DNA from: Anthostomella pinea
Lineage: Eukaryota > Ascomycota > Sordariomycetes > Xylariales > Xylariaceae
Assembly: GCA_963556695.1 (NCBI GenBank)
Contig: CAUWAG010000010.1
Location: 744,001-808,000 of the forward strand
Length of the DNA stretch: 64,000 nt
Direction of reading: 5' to 3'
Shown: piece after piece, positions 11,045 through 21,290 of the stretch
How the letters are laid out: every line of letters begins with the position of its first letter
How positions within the stretch are numbered: position 1 is the first letter of the stretch
Position numbers and translations under genes: made by a program
Notes under the pieces: generated by a model
What the model saw: only the letters and a program-made list of their open reading frames with translations
Told to the model about the DNA's origin: nothing
Databases searched by the model: none

Positions 11045-12028
11045 ATGGTGCAATCACAGGTATGGCTCATAACCGGCGCCTCACGGGGTCTGGGACTCGA
11101 GATCACCAAGGCTGCCCTCAAGGCGGGCCATACGGTCATCGCATGTTACCGCAGCAAATCCAACATTGGCTCTACCTTCTCTGAGATCGAGAGCCTCGGC
11201 GGAACCTGACTTCAGCTTGATGTGGCCGGCACCGACGTCGAGTCTCAAATTCGATCCGCCGTAACCAAGCACGGCAAGATTGACGTGCTGGTTAATAACG
11301 CCGCATACGCTGTTCTGGGCAGCATTGAGAACACGAGGCAAGTTAGAAGGTCTTCGCCAGTGGGAAGGCACTTTGGGCGACGCAGCAACTGACACTTTGT
11401 GACAGCATAGGCTTTGTCGATGCCATCTTCAAGACCAATGTCCTTGGCTGCCTACGAACTATCCAGGCAGTGCTGCCTTCAATGCGGCAACGTAAGGCGG
11501 GAACCATTGTGCACATCAGTAGCAGCGAGTTCGTCGGGCCAACGCCTGCTCTGGGTGTCTATTCGGCAACCAAATTCGCCATGGAGGGTTTGTCCTCCTC
11601 GAAGGTCATCAGGATTGCGGCTGGTGCTGACCAATGTATTGCGTATAGGTTTCATGGAGGTGCTGTAGGCAGAAGTCGCATCGTTCAACATCCGCACTCT
11701 AGTCATGGTACCGGGAGGCATACGCACAGGGTTTTCTGACCCATCTGGCACCGGCGTCGAGGTGCCCCTTGACGATGCATACAAGGGCACCGCTGTCGAG
11801 TGGGTGACGCAGGCCGCCAAGTCGCCGCAGTTCAACGCCGACTTTTCAGACCCGGTCGAGGTCGCGCAGCGTATTGTCGACGCGGTCGACGGCACGGGGA
11901 TCATGAAGGGCAGGGAGTTGGGTCGCCGGGTGCCACTCGGGAAGGACACCGCCCAGCACGTGGAGAAGAGGGCCCAGGAGTATGCGGACATGGCAAAGAA
12001 CCTGAAGGATATTGCCGAGAGCGTGTGA
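11045..12028 (+). pseudogene. Short-chain dehydrogenase/reductase with in-frame stop
   Basis: Classical SDR fold, NAD(P)-dependent oxidoreductase of unknown substrate. Exons 11045-11337, 11406-11604 and 11669-12028 would give about 283 residues. The cofactor motif TGASRGLG is at 10-17, NNAA at about 85, the serine region HISSSE and the catalytic YSATK motif in exon 2, then FNIRTLVMVPGGIRTGF. Codon 55 is TGA (11207-11209) where the family has Trp before LQLDV, so the reading breaks after 54 residues. Intron 1 is a GC-AG intron with the strong donor AG|GCAAGT. Intron 2 (11605-11668) has a weak donor, GTCATC. The family-like sequence beyond the stop is well preserved, so the break looks recent, or is a sequence error. 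TGA readthrough is possible but the next codon is CTT, not the favourable CTA. Confidence 0.72.
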
Positions 12029-12235
12029 AGCTGCCGTTTTTTCCAAGTAGGTAGTCAGTCTCAGTGTGTTAGACATGTAACAATAGGTACGTAGTAGGAT
12101 TTTATTGCAGGCGTATAACGAAACGATGCTCCATCCGGCACCTCGTCCAGATGATGAATTAACCTGGCCGATAGTCACGCGACCTGGCCTAACAGCTGAC
12201 AATGGAGTCTTCTGGAAAACAAGAGGCGGCTAGGA

Positions 12236-13716
12236 CTACAGTTCACCTACAGAGACCTCCCGGACATGCTCATGTCTCATCTGGTATCGCCCAGGCCGCA
12301 TAGCCCGTCTATGAACCTCCCGGGCATGCCGTCCAGCAATCATCAACGGCGACCCCTTCTCCCTCACCGCCTGCGAGACAGCAAGTATATGGCTCCAATC
12401 GGCACTATCCTCGCCCAGACTCCAGGCCATGACGCCTCCGAGACCGAGCGGCGCCACGATCTCGACGAACTTGCGCTGCATCAGCTCGACCGTGTCCCAC
12501 GTCCAGAACAGATTCGCCTCGGCATCCCAGTACCACATCCCGCCCTCCCGCTGGTCCAGCACGCCGCGCTCCATCGCCGTCTGGTACGATGTCTGGATAT
12601 CCGCACCGCTGCACGTCCCGTAGCCGTTCTGGCACCCCGCGCCGCAGTGCGCGGTCGTAGCCCCGCAGTATCCGTACTGCGAGCAGCAGCCCTTGCCCGC
12701 CAGCCCGGCGCATGTGAAGAAGGTGCCCGTGCCGCAGCTCTCGTCCGTCGACGTCGTCAGGTTCCCCGGCACCGACACTTGGCGCTCGAACGTCACGGTC
12801 CCGGACGTGCCCGCGTCGCTGCCGTCGGCGTTCTCGGCCGGCACGATGGGACACCCCGTGCCCGTCGTACACGCCGACGCGTTGGCCGGCGTCTGGAAGT
12901 ACTTGGCGTAGTACGCAAGGCCCAGGTTGATCTTGGACGCGTCGAGCCCGAGCGCCGTGTACCGCCTGACCGAGTCCAGCGAGCCCGACACGGAACTGTG
13001 GTGCTTTGTCACGACGTCGCGGCGGTTCATCAGGTCGTATGCCATCACATTGACCATGTCGACGCTGGCGAAGATCTGCGGCGCCTGCTCCGGCGTGTAG
13101 GCGATCATGTCGCGCTCGAGGCCGGGCACGGCGATGGACAGCGCGCGCGGCGCGATGGCGGCCTTGATCTCCTTCAGCAGCAGCGGGAACGTCGTGATCT
13201 CGGTCGTCTTGTCCGCGTTGGGCGTCTGTCGGTAGTCCTCGCCGTTGCCACCGGGGTACTCCCAGTCGACGTCCACGAAGTCGAAGCCGTGCTCCGCGGC
13301 CATGGACGCCACGTTGGCCGCGTAGGTGTGGCGCGTCTCGGCCGAGGCCGCACCCGCGCTGAAGCCTGCTGTGTCGCCCCAGCCGCCGATGGCGATGCCC
13401 ACTTTTGCGCCGCTGTCGAAGTGCGCGCGCACCGAGGGGACGGGCATGAAGGGCGTGTAGGGCCCGGATGTGGTGGGCGCGAAGAGCGACGAGTTGGCGA
13501 AGGTCATGATCACGTGCGTTATGCCCGCTGTGATGTCCTTGCCCGGCACGATCGCCGTATGGTATCTGGCAAGTTTGGTCAGCCTCTGTGCCCGCGAGCT
13601 GATGAGGAGCTGGCTTACTGGTCAAAGTAGACGACATTGCGCATCTGCGTCGTGCTGATGGTACCGGCGGCGGTGAGTCCGGCCAAGAGGCCAATGAGTC
13701 CATGTGTGAGTCTCAT
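12236..13716 (-). CDS. Secreted GH18 chitinase with internal CBM18 domain
   Basis: Hydrolyses beta-1,4-linked N-acetylglucosamine in chitin. Exon 1 is 13716-13619, a 53-nt intron has donor GTAAGC, exon 2 is 13565-12236; total 475 residues. A signal peptide covers about 1-18 (MRLTHGLIGLLAGLTAAG). The catalytic motif DxxDxDxE is D128, D131, D133 and E135 in FDFVDVDWEYPGG, E135 being the acid/base. The substrate strand reads KVGIAIGGW (about 87-95), with Ala in place of the usual Ser. Residues 309-351 (ESCGTG to GYGTC) form a hevein-type CBM18 with eight cysteines and the SQYGYCG core, inserted before the last strands of the barrel: MWYWDAE and GGVMAWSLGEDS come after it. The C-terminal tail from about 440 is basic and has no recognised domain. 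Extracellular action on chitin, its own or a competitor's, is an inference. Confidence 0.92.
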
Positions 13717-14040
13717 GGTAAGTGACTGTAATAAGAACCAATGCTCAGGACGTGTAGCACACGGATTGTTATGTGAAGGAAAGGCTACGGTCAAGAATGC
13801 CGTGTCTTAGGGACTGCCTACGATGATCGTGATGGGGTGACACTCGGGTTCGATAACATTGTCTTTCGGTGACCCTGTATCTGTTATAAAGTTACCAGCC
13901 AAGGAATTCTTGGGATTGAATCCTGTTCCTAACCACGATCCTTTAAAGTCCCACTCGTATATCTGGGAGCCGTGGGAATGGCAACGTGCGAGTTGGATGG
14001 CCCGTCGACCAACCTCATGGCTGATCTGCGATTGTGCCGC
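13717..14040. other. GH18 promoter side, edge of AT-rich block 1
   Basis: Upstream region of the chitinase, ordinary composition, no coding region seen. Composition turns AT-rich at about 14040-14230. Confidence 0.5.
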
Positions 14041-14440
14041 CCCCTAATATAGTAATATGACATTGGAATCCCTCGCTGCCTGGCACAAGGAGCATACGGC
14101 ACAAGCGGCGCAAGCGGTTGGGAAGTTGGTAACGCGGATTATAGTCAGGGGTGAGAATATTGCTATTTTAGTATTGGCGATTAGCTGACGAGCTGACCGT
14201 TATCTGCTGACGACTACTACCCCTGTTTCTCATTAAAAAATCCGGAAATTACCGATACCAATAAGCAATAATACCGTAACCAGAAGAATCATACGCTAAT
14301 ATTAAATATACTTATTAAAATTACTTATCCTTAAGCCTTAATTCATAAGTAATATCGTTAATCTTTGTTGCTATTTAAAGTTATTATGATCATATTTTAA
14401 CTATATATATTACTATTAATCAACTTATTTAAATGATAAC

Positions 14441-14643
14441 TATGAGATTCTAGAACGGTCACAAGCCTTGGGGGTGTGAGCGGTCGCTACAAATGTTGTT
14501 GTCATTCTCAAGTATGCTCAGCAAGGCTAATCTACAGCTAAATACCATACTGCCCCATGCCAGAGTGTATCCACTATTCCCTTGACAGCCCTCTAATGGG
14601 TACTGCACCTAAGGGCACCATATCTGCGATCTAACATCTGACA
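14441..14643 (-). mobile_element. Solo LTR, family E, copy 1 (TSD ATAAC)
   Basis: A 203-base element almost collinear, in reverse orientation, with the copy at 53704-53906. Its ends are TATGAG and CTGACA, against CTCACA and TGTCAG in the other copy, so the left terminal TGTGAG has become TATGAG, a RIP-type G to A change. It is flanked by the 5-bp direct repeat ATAAC (14436-14440 and 14644-14648), as left by an LTR retrotransposon integrase. No internal region is present. Confidence 0.88.
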
Positions 14644-15719
14644 ATAACGACGTTATATCTTTTATTGTTAACGTAAATTTTAACCCGTAAGTCGTTAAAA
14701 TCATTGAAAAGATATATTATAAACATTTAAAAAAACTGCTGAAAAATATTACGAACGTATATATCTTTAAAGAAACTAAAAAAAGTTTTACATTCTAACT
14801 TTTAATATAATCCTTATATCGTAGCTTTTTATAAAGGCTAAAACAATAAAAATGACTCTTTTTAACAACTTTATAACTAAAAGTAAGTTGCTTTTACTTA
14901 TATAAGAAGTTTTTAAATATAAAGTTAAAACCGAGCGGCGCTTCATTACTAATAAAAAGAGAAAAGCAATCATTATAATAAACGTAATAGCTTTTATAAT
15001 AAAGATCGAAAAGAATAAACCCATTTTTTAAAAAGAATAAAAAAGAATAATATTATAATATAACTTACTATAAGTATACATAAACACCGTAGAAAAACTA
15101 TGAAAGAATTAAAAGGTTTAAAGCTTTAACAACTTATTATAACTTCAAAACGTTGCTTTTAAATCGTTATATTAAAACGTACTTCGTAATACTTATAATT
15201 AAAAGCGCACAGAGCTTGTAAATTGCGATATTAACACTTTTAAAAACGTATATACGCTAAGCTAGATCGGTAATTATACGAAGCACGTGAAGTTTAATTA
15301 TAAGTCAGTTAACTATATTTTAAACCCCTTAATAAACTTTTTAATAATTATATATCACTTTATTCGAATAATTACGTTTTAATTAAACTGTTAAACTTTA
15401 TTTATATCGAGCTAACTAAAAAAGGTATAAAGGTTAAAAAAGCGCTGTTAATAAAGGACTTGCTAAACGTAATATATAAGTGTAAAACGAATTAATATAG
15501 TAAGTTTAAATACGGCGCTTATTATAAGTATTATTATTTTAATTTATACTTCGTCAAATAGTTTGCTTTTCCCATTTGTTTATTGTAAAGGAATCAATAG
15601 AAAGTCTTTTGCAAACTTTTTTAATAACAATTCGTGATATAAAATCAAATTCTGTTAAAATTTTAAAAGCGGTAAGATAATTGAATAATTTAACATCAGT
15701 ATTACGAATAAATAGATTA

Positions 15720-15890
15720 GTATAAGGGTATTGCACCGGCATGTCAGGCTCACTGGTCACCGATCGGAGCCCTAAGACTCCATTATCACATCCCCTTAAA
15801 ACGCCTAATTCCCACAAACATACCAGGATAGATTGAAGTATTCTCATACATCTACTTCTTGGAATCACCGCCATCACCTTGCTTCAGCAT
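15720..15890. other. GC-richer island in block 1, unassigned
   Basis: About 170 bases of normal composition inside AT-rich DNA. It lacks clear TG/CA ends with a target duplication, and no other copy was seen in the window. A weak inverted similarity (TAAGGGTA near 15725, CCCTTA near 15903) is not convincing. It may be a fragment of a transposon that escaped mutation. Confidence 0.35.
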
Positions 15891-16601
15891 TCAGCTACTT
15901 TAACCCTTAGTAAGTTTTATAAAACGTGGAATATCAAAATGTTAAAAAGAAGTTACACGCTACGTATATTTACCGTTTAAAATATTAATACCGCCGGGGT
16001 TTTAAAGTCTTAAATTTATTATAAAAAGAATAACGGGGATTAAATAACGTGATGTTATTTAACCTGGCTGCTTTTTTTCCCGTGTTATTATAAATTTTCA
16101 GTTAAAATAGTTTAAACTCAATTTGGTTTTTTAAGGTACCGTTATATCAAGTAATAGTTTATGATAGCGAATATTGTTTTAACTTAATTATTAATAAGTA
16201 AGAAAAATAAGAAAAATAAAAATATTAAATTTTAAAATATTAAAGTTATAATAATAATTAAAGCTTTTTAAAACTGGTAGATTAATTATAAGACGTCTTA
16301 TTTTATAATACCGCGTTATTAATCAAAAAGTTAAGTTTTATGAAGTACCCGAGTTTTTATTATTCAATATTTTCATTACTTAAGTTCGTTTTCTTCGCAG
16401 CGTTTATTAAAGTGGTAAATTGATAAGCTTATAAAGATATTTATATAACGAGTACTTAAAAGGTTGTTTCCGTTATTATCCAAAATTTCAAAATAATAAC
16501 GTCGTATTAAATAACCTTAAAGCTGTGTTAATAAGCGTTATAACGAAATAATCTCTCATTTTAATAATCTTATTTACGCGGTTAATAAGATAAAAGATAT
16601 A

Positions 16602-16864
16602 TGTGACGTTCTGTATGTGTGACGTTCTGTATATATAAATAGGACATAGAAGCCCTTGTTTACTATGTACGTATAACTATCTCTGGCTGAAGAGGAAAAA
16701 GAAGATCGAGCGGCACAGCCAAATCTGGTGGGTAACTAGATAAATGTGTCCGTCTCACAATTCAGAGCCTTACTGGGTCTGCGACAACCAGTCATCTAGG
16801 AGGTCACGTGCTGTCACGTGATCCGAGGACCATCACCGATGGTGGCGACGTAGCAACCATCACA
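16602..16864 (+). mobile_element. Solo LTR, family A, copy 1 (TSD ATATA)
   Basis: A 263-base element with ends TGTGACG and CCATCACA and the 5-bp direct repeat ATATA on both sides (16597-16601, 16865-16869). It matches 52352-52599 along its length. Its left end is duplicated: TGTGACGTTCTGTATG occurs twice in tandem (16602 and 16618), only once in the other copy. It carries two CACGTG palindromes at about 16806-16820. The copy shows little RIP although its surroundings are saturated. Confidence 0.9.
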
Positions 16865-18216
16865 ATATAAGTTAAACCGTGCTTACAATGTTAAATTTTT
16901 TAACGGCGTTTTTATAACGACGACCCTTATTAATAAGTATAAGAAAAAGGCAACCGACGTTAATATTAAGTCTTTTAAAGCTATAATATGCCTTTAAGAC
17001 AATAAGTAGTTACTTGTTTTACCTTATTAACTTACCGATATTATTATGAACGTCATTACAATCTTTATTTTTTATAAAGTTAAATTTAAACAAAAAGTTA
17101 TTATAACATAAGTTATTACGAATTGTAATTACGATTTTAAACCTTTTATAGTTTTAAAAGTAGAATAAAAACCCCCTTTTAACTATCGATATATTAAGAA
17201 AGCGTTAAAGAAATAAATAGCGCCTTTAAAACAAGTACTTTCTTACGCATAACGTTATTATCATAAAGATAAAATAGCGAGCTACGGTATTTAATCGATT
17301 AAAAAAGTATAAGCGTGTTTGATACAAGCTTAACGGCTTTAAAAGGGTATGTCTTTATTAAATAAGGTTAATAGAAGCTTATAAAAAGCTAGTAAGAGGT
17401 AATAAAGTAAGGTATTATAGTAAAAAGTAGGTAAAGACACATAAATACGAATCAATATTTTTAAGCTTAAAAGAGCTAATATACTCAGATTTATAATAAA
17501 AATCGAAAAAGCAATAATAATACTCTTTAACCGCTTATTTAATCTATAATATTATTATACTATATAATAATAACTCTTATTTATGTTTAATAACCTGCCT
17601 ATTTAACTACGTGCTTTTAAGTTTAGAGATATTTTATTTTACGTTACTTTATTAACATCCTTTCTGGAATAATAAATTAATTTATTAAAACTTATAATAA
17701 GAATCGAGCGAGTATACAAATAGTACTGTTTTACCGCTTTCTTCATACGGTATTTTACTACTACGTGTATATAAAGCGTGCCTTTTTATTAATTTCGTGT
17801 TTTTTTCCACGACTTATTTACAGCTATAGCTGTGCAACTATTTTAAAAGTATATATATAATAAAAACAAGATTTATAATAACAGCAAAAATATTCAATAG
17901 TTTAAAACATAAGAGTTTTAACATAGATATTTTGAATTCTTGATTTTTAAAATAAAACAAAGTTGAAATTGTTTAAAATAAAATTACCTAGTATATTTCA
18001 GTTTAAACCTGAACTACATTTCTTTATAAGAATATTTACTAATAAATAATATTATATAAAGTTAGCTACGGCTTTTTAAAATATTTAAACGTTCATATCA
18101 CATTATTAGCATTTTAAAAAAAATAAACAAAGGGTATATATTAACCTTATAATATACGTAGTTATTACCGAGCTTAAAAAAGGCTAATTTGCTTAAACTT
18201 ATATTAAAATCGACCG

Positions 18217-18418
18217 TGTGGAAACAGGCTTGAACGATTAATCATAATACTCGAGTATTGGGTCAAGGTCATGATGTTGCTGATGGTTGGATTGGGAAGT
18301 CTAGCTGGACCTGCAGGTCTGGCTAAGTGACCTCACAATCCGGTATCTAATCTCTTATCTAATCATATATGTGGGTTCTGTATGGATGGTTTGACTGTGG
18401 AATCACATGGATCCAACA
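18217..18418 (+). mobile_element. Solo LTR, family B, copy 1
   Basis: A 202-base element with ends TGTGGAAACAGG and GGATCCAACA, closely similar to the copies at 45858 and 52071 (shared stretches include AATCATAATACTCGAGTAT and AGGTCTGGCTAAGTGACCT). Unlike the other two it has no matching 5-bp flanks (GACCG against ATTAT). That could mean recombination between two insertions or later change. Confidence 0.82.
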
Positions 18419-18600
18419 ATTATATATATTTTATATAAATTAGTTATATCTACTAGTAAATTTCCTTCGTTATTTTTAATAAAACCTTTTTATACAGCTT
18501 TATATTTTATATATATAACCCTTTTTTTTTATCTTTTTAATTGGCTATATTACGACATGTTTTATCAAAAAGCCCGTTTAAAAAAAGTTAGGAGGTGCTA

Positions 18601-20510
18601 GCGGTTTAGAGCGGGGCAACGACACTTCGATTGAGAACGGCAGTACTAGAAGATCCTCGGACCAAGTGGTCCTTCTTCGCTAGCGTTTAGAAGGACCGAA
18701 ACCCAAGGATTACCTAAAACTTCATACTTATTACTCAGCGTCCACATCTTCGGGTCTATAGTCACTCCTTTCTCATCCCCGTCGTGCCCGTGTTCACGAC
18801 GATTATCAGATCAACGACTGATCACATATCCCTACGTCCATGAAGGACGTGGATCGTGGTTCGCATTGACCATGAGGGCCGTTGGTAACACTCTCATGGA
18901 CGATCAATTCCTGCTGTCAGTCGCCGTGACCAACATCGATAGCTTTGGGTACCGGCGCTTTTGTCGATTCCAGGTCGACGTTGGCCCGGCAAGCCTGTAT
19001 AGAAAGGCGTATAGAAAGGTATATTCCAATGACAGCTGTACTATCGGCCTCGAATCTGTTTCTACGCGTCGTCCCCGTTGGTGCTGCTTCCATCCCTCAA
19101 CACCGGAAGCGGGACGATATGCTCTTGTACGCGGTGCGAGAAATGCCGGCGACGCTAGGATGCCAGAGGGCAGTTCTGATGCGTCTGTGGTTCCTCGACT
19201 ACACCATGCACTGGTATTGGGACTGTTGCTCAAGCGCAATTGCCTGTAGCAGGTAGGTGATACATAGTACGCATCTGTGAATTTGCGTTTTCGCCGTATA
19301 GAGGGAGTTTGAACATGCTTATATCGCAGTAGCAATCTTCAGTTTGTCTCCTTTCGGTTTCGAAACACTAATATCTCTTCAAAGGGCGTTCATTGCTGTG
19401 GACAGAAACCCGGAGACGGAAAGGAAAGGGAAAACCGCACGACGCTACAGGAGACATCATGATAGTCTGAACAGATTGATGACTGATTCTTTGAGACCAG
19501 ATCTTGTGTGCTGGCGAGATTGCGGTCAGCAAATAGTAGCTCCATGGCCTCAATCGGACGAGGAGCAGGGTGATAGTTGCTACCCTCTTCATCGTTTTGA
19601 GAGGAGCAAGCCTTACGACGAGGCGGGGAGGCAGCTGCCCAAGTGCACTGCTTCCGCTGGTAAATGGCCCATGGAAGATCTCTTGTCGTACGTGGTAGAC
19701 TTGATTCATCATTTACCCCCTTTATCAGCAACTGCTTTCTTGACAAGCGGTTGGGAGGTGGTTCGTGCGATACTTAGCCAAGTACCTATGTGTATGACAC
19801 AGCTTGGCTTCCGCGGCTTGATCTTGGCCATCGTGTGCACGTTGAAGCCCAGCTGATCTTGAATCAAGGTGTTTCAGCGTTATTTGGTTGCTTGTTTTGA
19901 GGACCGACCAACCATTTCGTTTCGCTGGGGAGGATGTTCGAAACAAGACCTCTACGGAGGGACAAGGGCCACTTCCTCGGCGACTATTGAACAGATCATT
20001 ACCTTAAAGCACGAGCGATTGCCGGTGCGCTAGTGGGATGCTGGCCTCTCCCTTTGGGTTTGAAACACCATGTCGCCGGCGAGGTTGTGACGGCAAGCTG
20101 GCGATCCCACGCCTTGGCCGATCTGAGGCCCTTGGCAGTCCTTGGCGGCTCAGCCCGCCGTGCTCGAGACCGGCGTCCATAACGGCTCGGCATTCCGGGG
20201 TTGAAACCAAGCTTTGACTTGCAAGTTGCCACCCACGGTATTGTGTTCACGGGCGCTGGGTAGGCGGCATGATAAAAGGTGTCGTCTCCCTTCGCTACGG
20301 AATTTTCTCCTCCTTCTCTGCTGCTTCGTTCGGTACTCCGCTGGTCTTCGTCCCGTCTTTACGTTCATTCTGTATCTTTTCAGATCAGTGCATAGGTGCA
20401 ACATTTCTTTCTCTCGTCCCCAGATCTGGTCATCTGTCCCTACAGCTCTAATAACTACGTCCTCCTGTCGTGTATAATCAACCGACTCCATCCACCCATC
20501 ACCAGCCAAC
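18601..20510. other. Intergenic, block 1 edge to small secreted protein
   Basis: About 1.9 kb of normal composition without a recognised gene. Frames of 127-170 codons exist at about 18866-19249 and 19344-19856, but they lack motifs and the longer one starts only with TTG. Overlapping hairpins at 18659-18697 are reported as a finding. The last 300 bases are pyrimidine-rich and look like the promoter and leader of the gene at 20511. Confidence 0.45.
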
Positions 20511-20723
20511 ATGAAGTTCGCATTCGCCGTCGTCATCGCCACCCTCGCAGCTTTCGCCGTTGCCGCCCCCTTGAACATCAATCTGGGTGCCTATTCGCCC
20601 GCACTGGTGGTCGGTGATGGTGCTATCGGATTCGAGGGAGCCGAGGCAGAGGGTGAGGCAGCCACGGAAGCGGCCGCTGTGCAGGCTAATGCCATTCAGG
20701 GTAACGGAATTGCCTCTGAATAG
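20511..20723 (+). CDS. Small secreted protein (70 aa), function unknown
   Basis: A 70-residue product with a strong signal peptide, MKFAFAVVIATLAAFAVAA, cleaved after AVAA or nearby. The mature part of about 51 residues starts PLNINLGAYSPALVVGDGA and is followed by an acidic, Ala/Glu-rich tail. It has no cysteine, so it is neither a hydrophobin nor a classical Cys-rich effector. I recall similar APLNINLGAYSPALVVGDG starts in annotated fungal hypothetical proteins, which supports a real gene, but no function is known to me. The ATG context (CCAACATG) and the pyrimidine-rich leader are good. Intronless. Confidence 0.75.
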   Translation: MKFAFAVVIATLAAFAVAAPLNINLGAYSPALVVGDGAIGFEGAEAEGEAATEAAAVQANAIQGNGIASE

Positions 20724-21290
20724 ACGCCTCTCAGGCCTGTACGTACGGTCTTGAAAGCAGGTGAGTCTCATACGCTTGGGAACCATTTGGATCGGTCAGC
20801 TAATGGATGACCTGGTAGATGTACAACGAGAAGATAAGCCAAACCACCTGGCTTGGCAGCTGGATTAGAACATTGAAACGAGCAGCAGCAGCAAGGCAAC
20901 ATCTCTTGGCTCAGGCTGCTCATACACAAAACCTATGCGCTCTACCGGACCTACCAAAGCGCACGCAATCATCCTGGAGTGGCGGGGAATATGGTTTCCT
21001 AGGCGTACGAGCGGGATCTGATGCTGGACATAGTCAAGATGGGTGGACACGGGCATGACAAGACAACGGAAGTCATGGAGTTATGGGGTTAGTCGAACAT
21101 GAAACCTGTTCAACTAAGAAACAGTGCCAAGTAAGGCCAAGAATACAAAACGGTGACTCGGCAGTCTGCTGAAGTCTTCATGCTGAAGTCGTTGGCTAAA
21201 CTCGCGGCGCTGCAGCAGATTGTGCTCGCGACTCTATTTCGTCACATCAGATGAAATTGACTAGAGAGCATGTCGGCCGCAGTCATTCGA
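20724..21290. other. Convergent intergenic region
   Basis: 3' flanks of the small secreted protein gene and of the sugar transporter gene, which converge. No coding region recognised. Confidence 0.5.

Larger units (their letters stand above)
14041..18600. repeat. AT-rich RIP-like block 1
   Basis: About 4.5 kb with very high AT content, many TpA steps, dense stop codons in all frames and no intact gene. The remaining C bases sit mostly in CpG, while CpA is rare, as expected where RIP mutates CpA to TpA. Solo LTRs at 14441, 16602 and 18217 and an unassigned richer island at about 15720-15890 stand out. The block probably derives from transposons, but the mutated parts cannot be assigned to a family by eye. 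Confidence 0.85.

Noticed and set aside
12266..13630. 454-codon open frame on the plus strand
   Set aside because: It lies antisense to the GH18 chitinase, whose motifs are clear. Such long antisense frames are common in GC-rich coding DNA; the product is Arg/His-rich without motifs.
19344..19856. 170-codon plus-strand frame
   Set aside because: It has no ATG at its start (TTG) and no family resemblance, and a minus-strand frame overlaps it equally.
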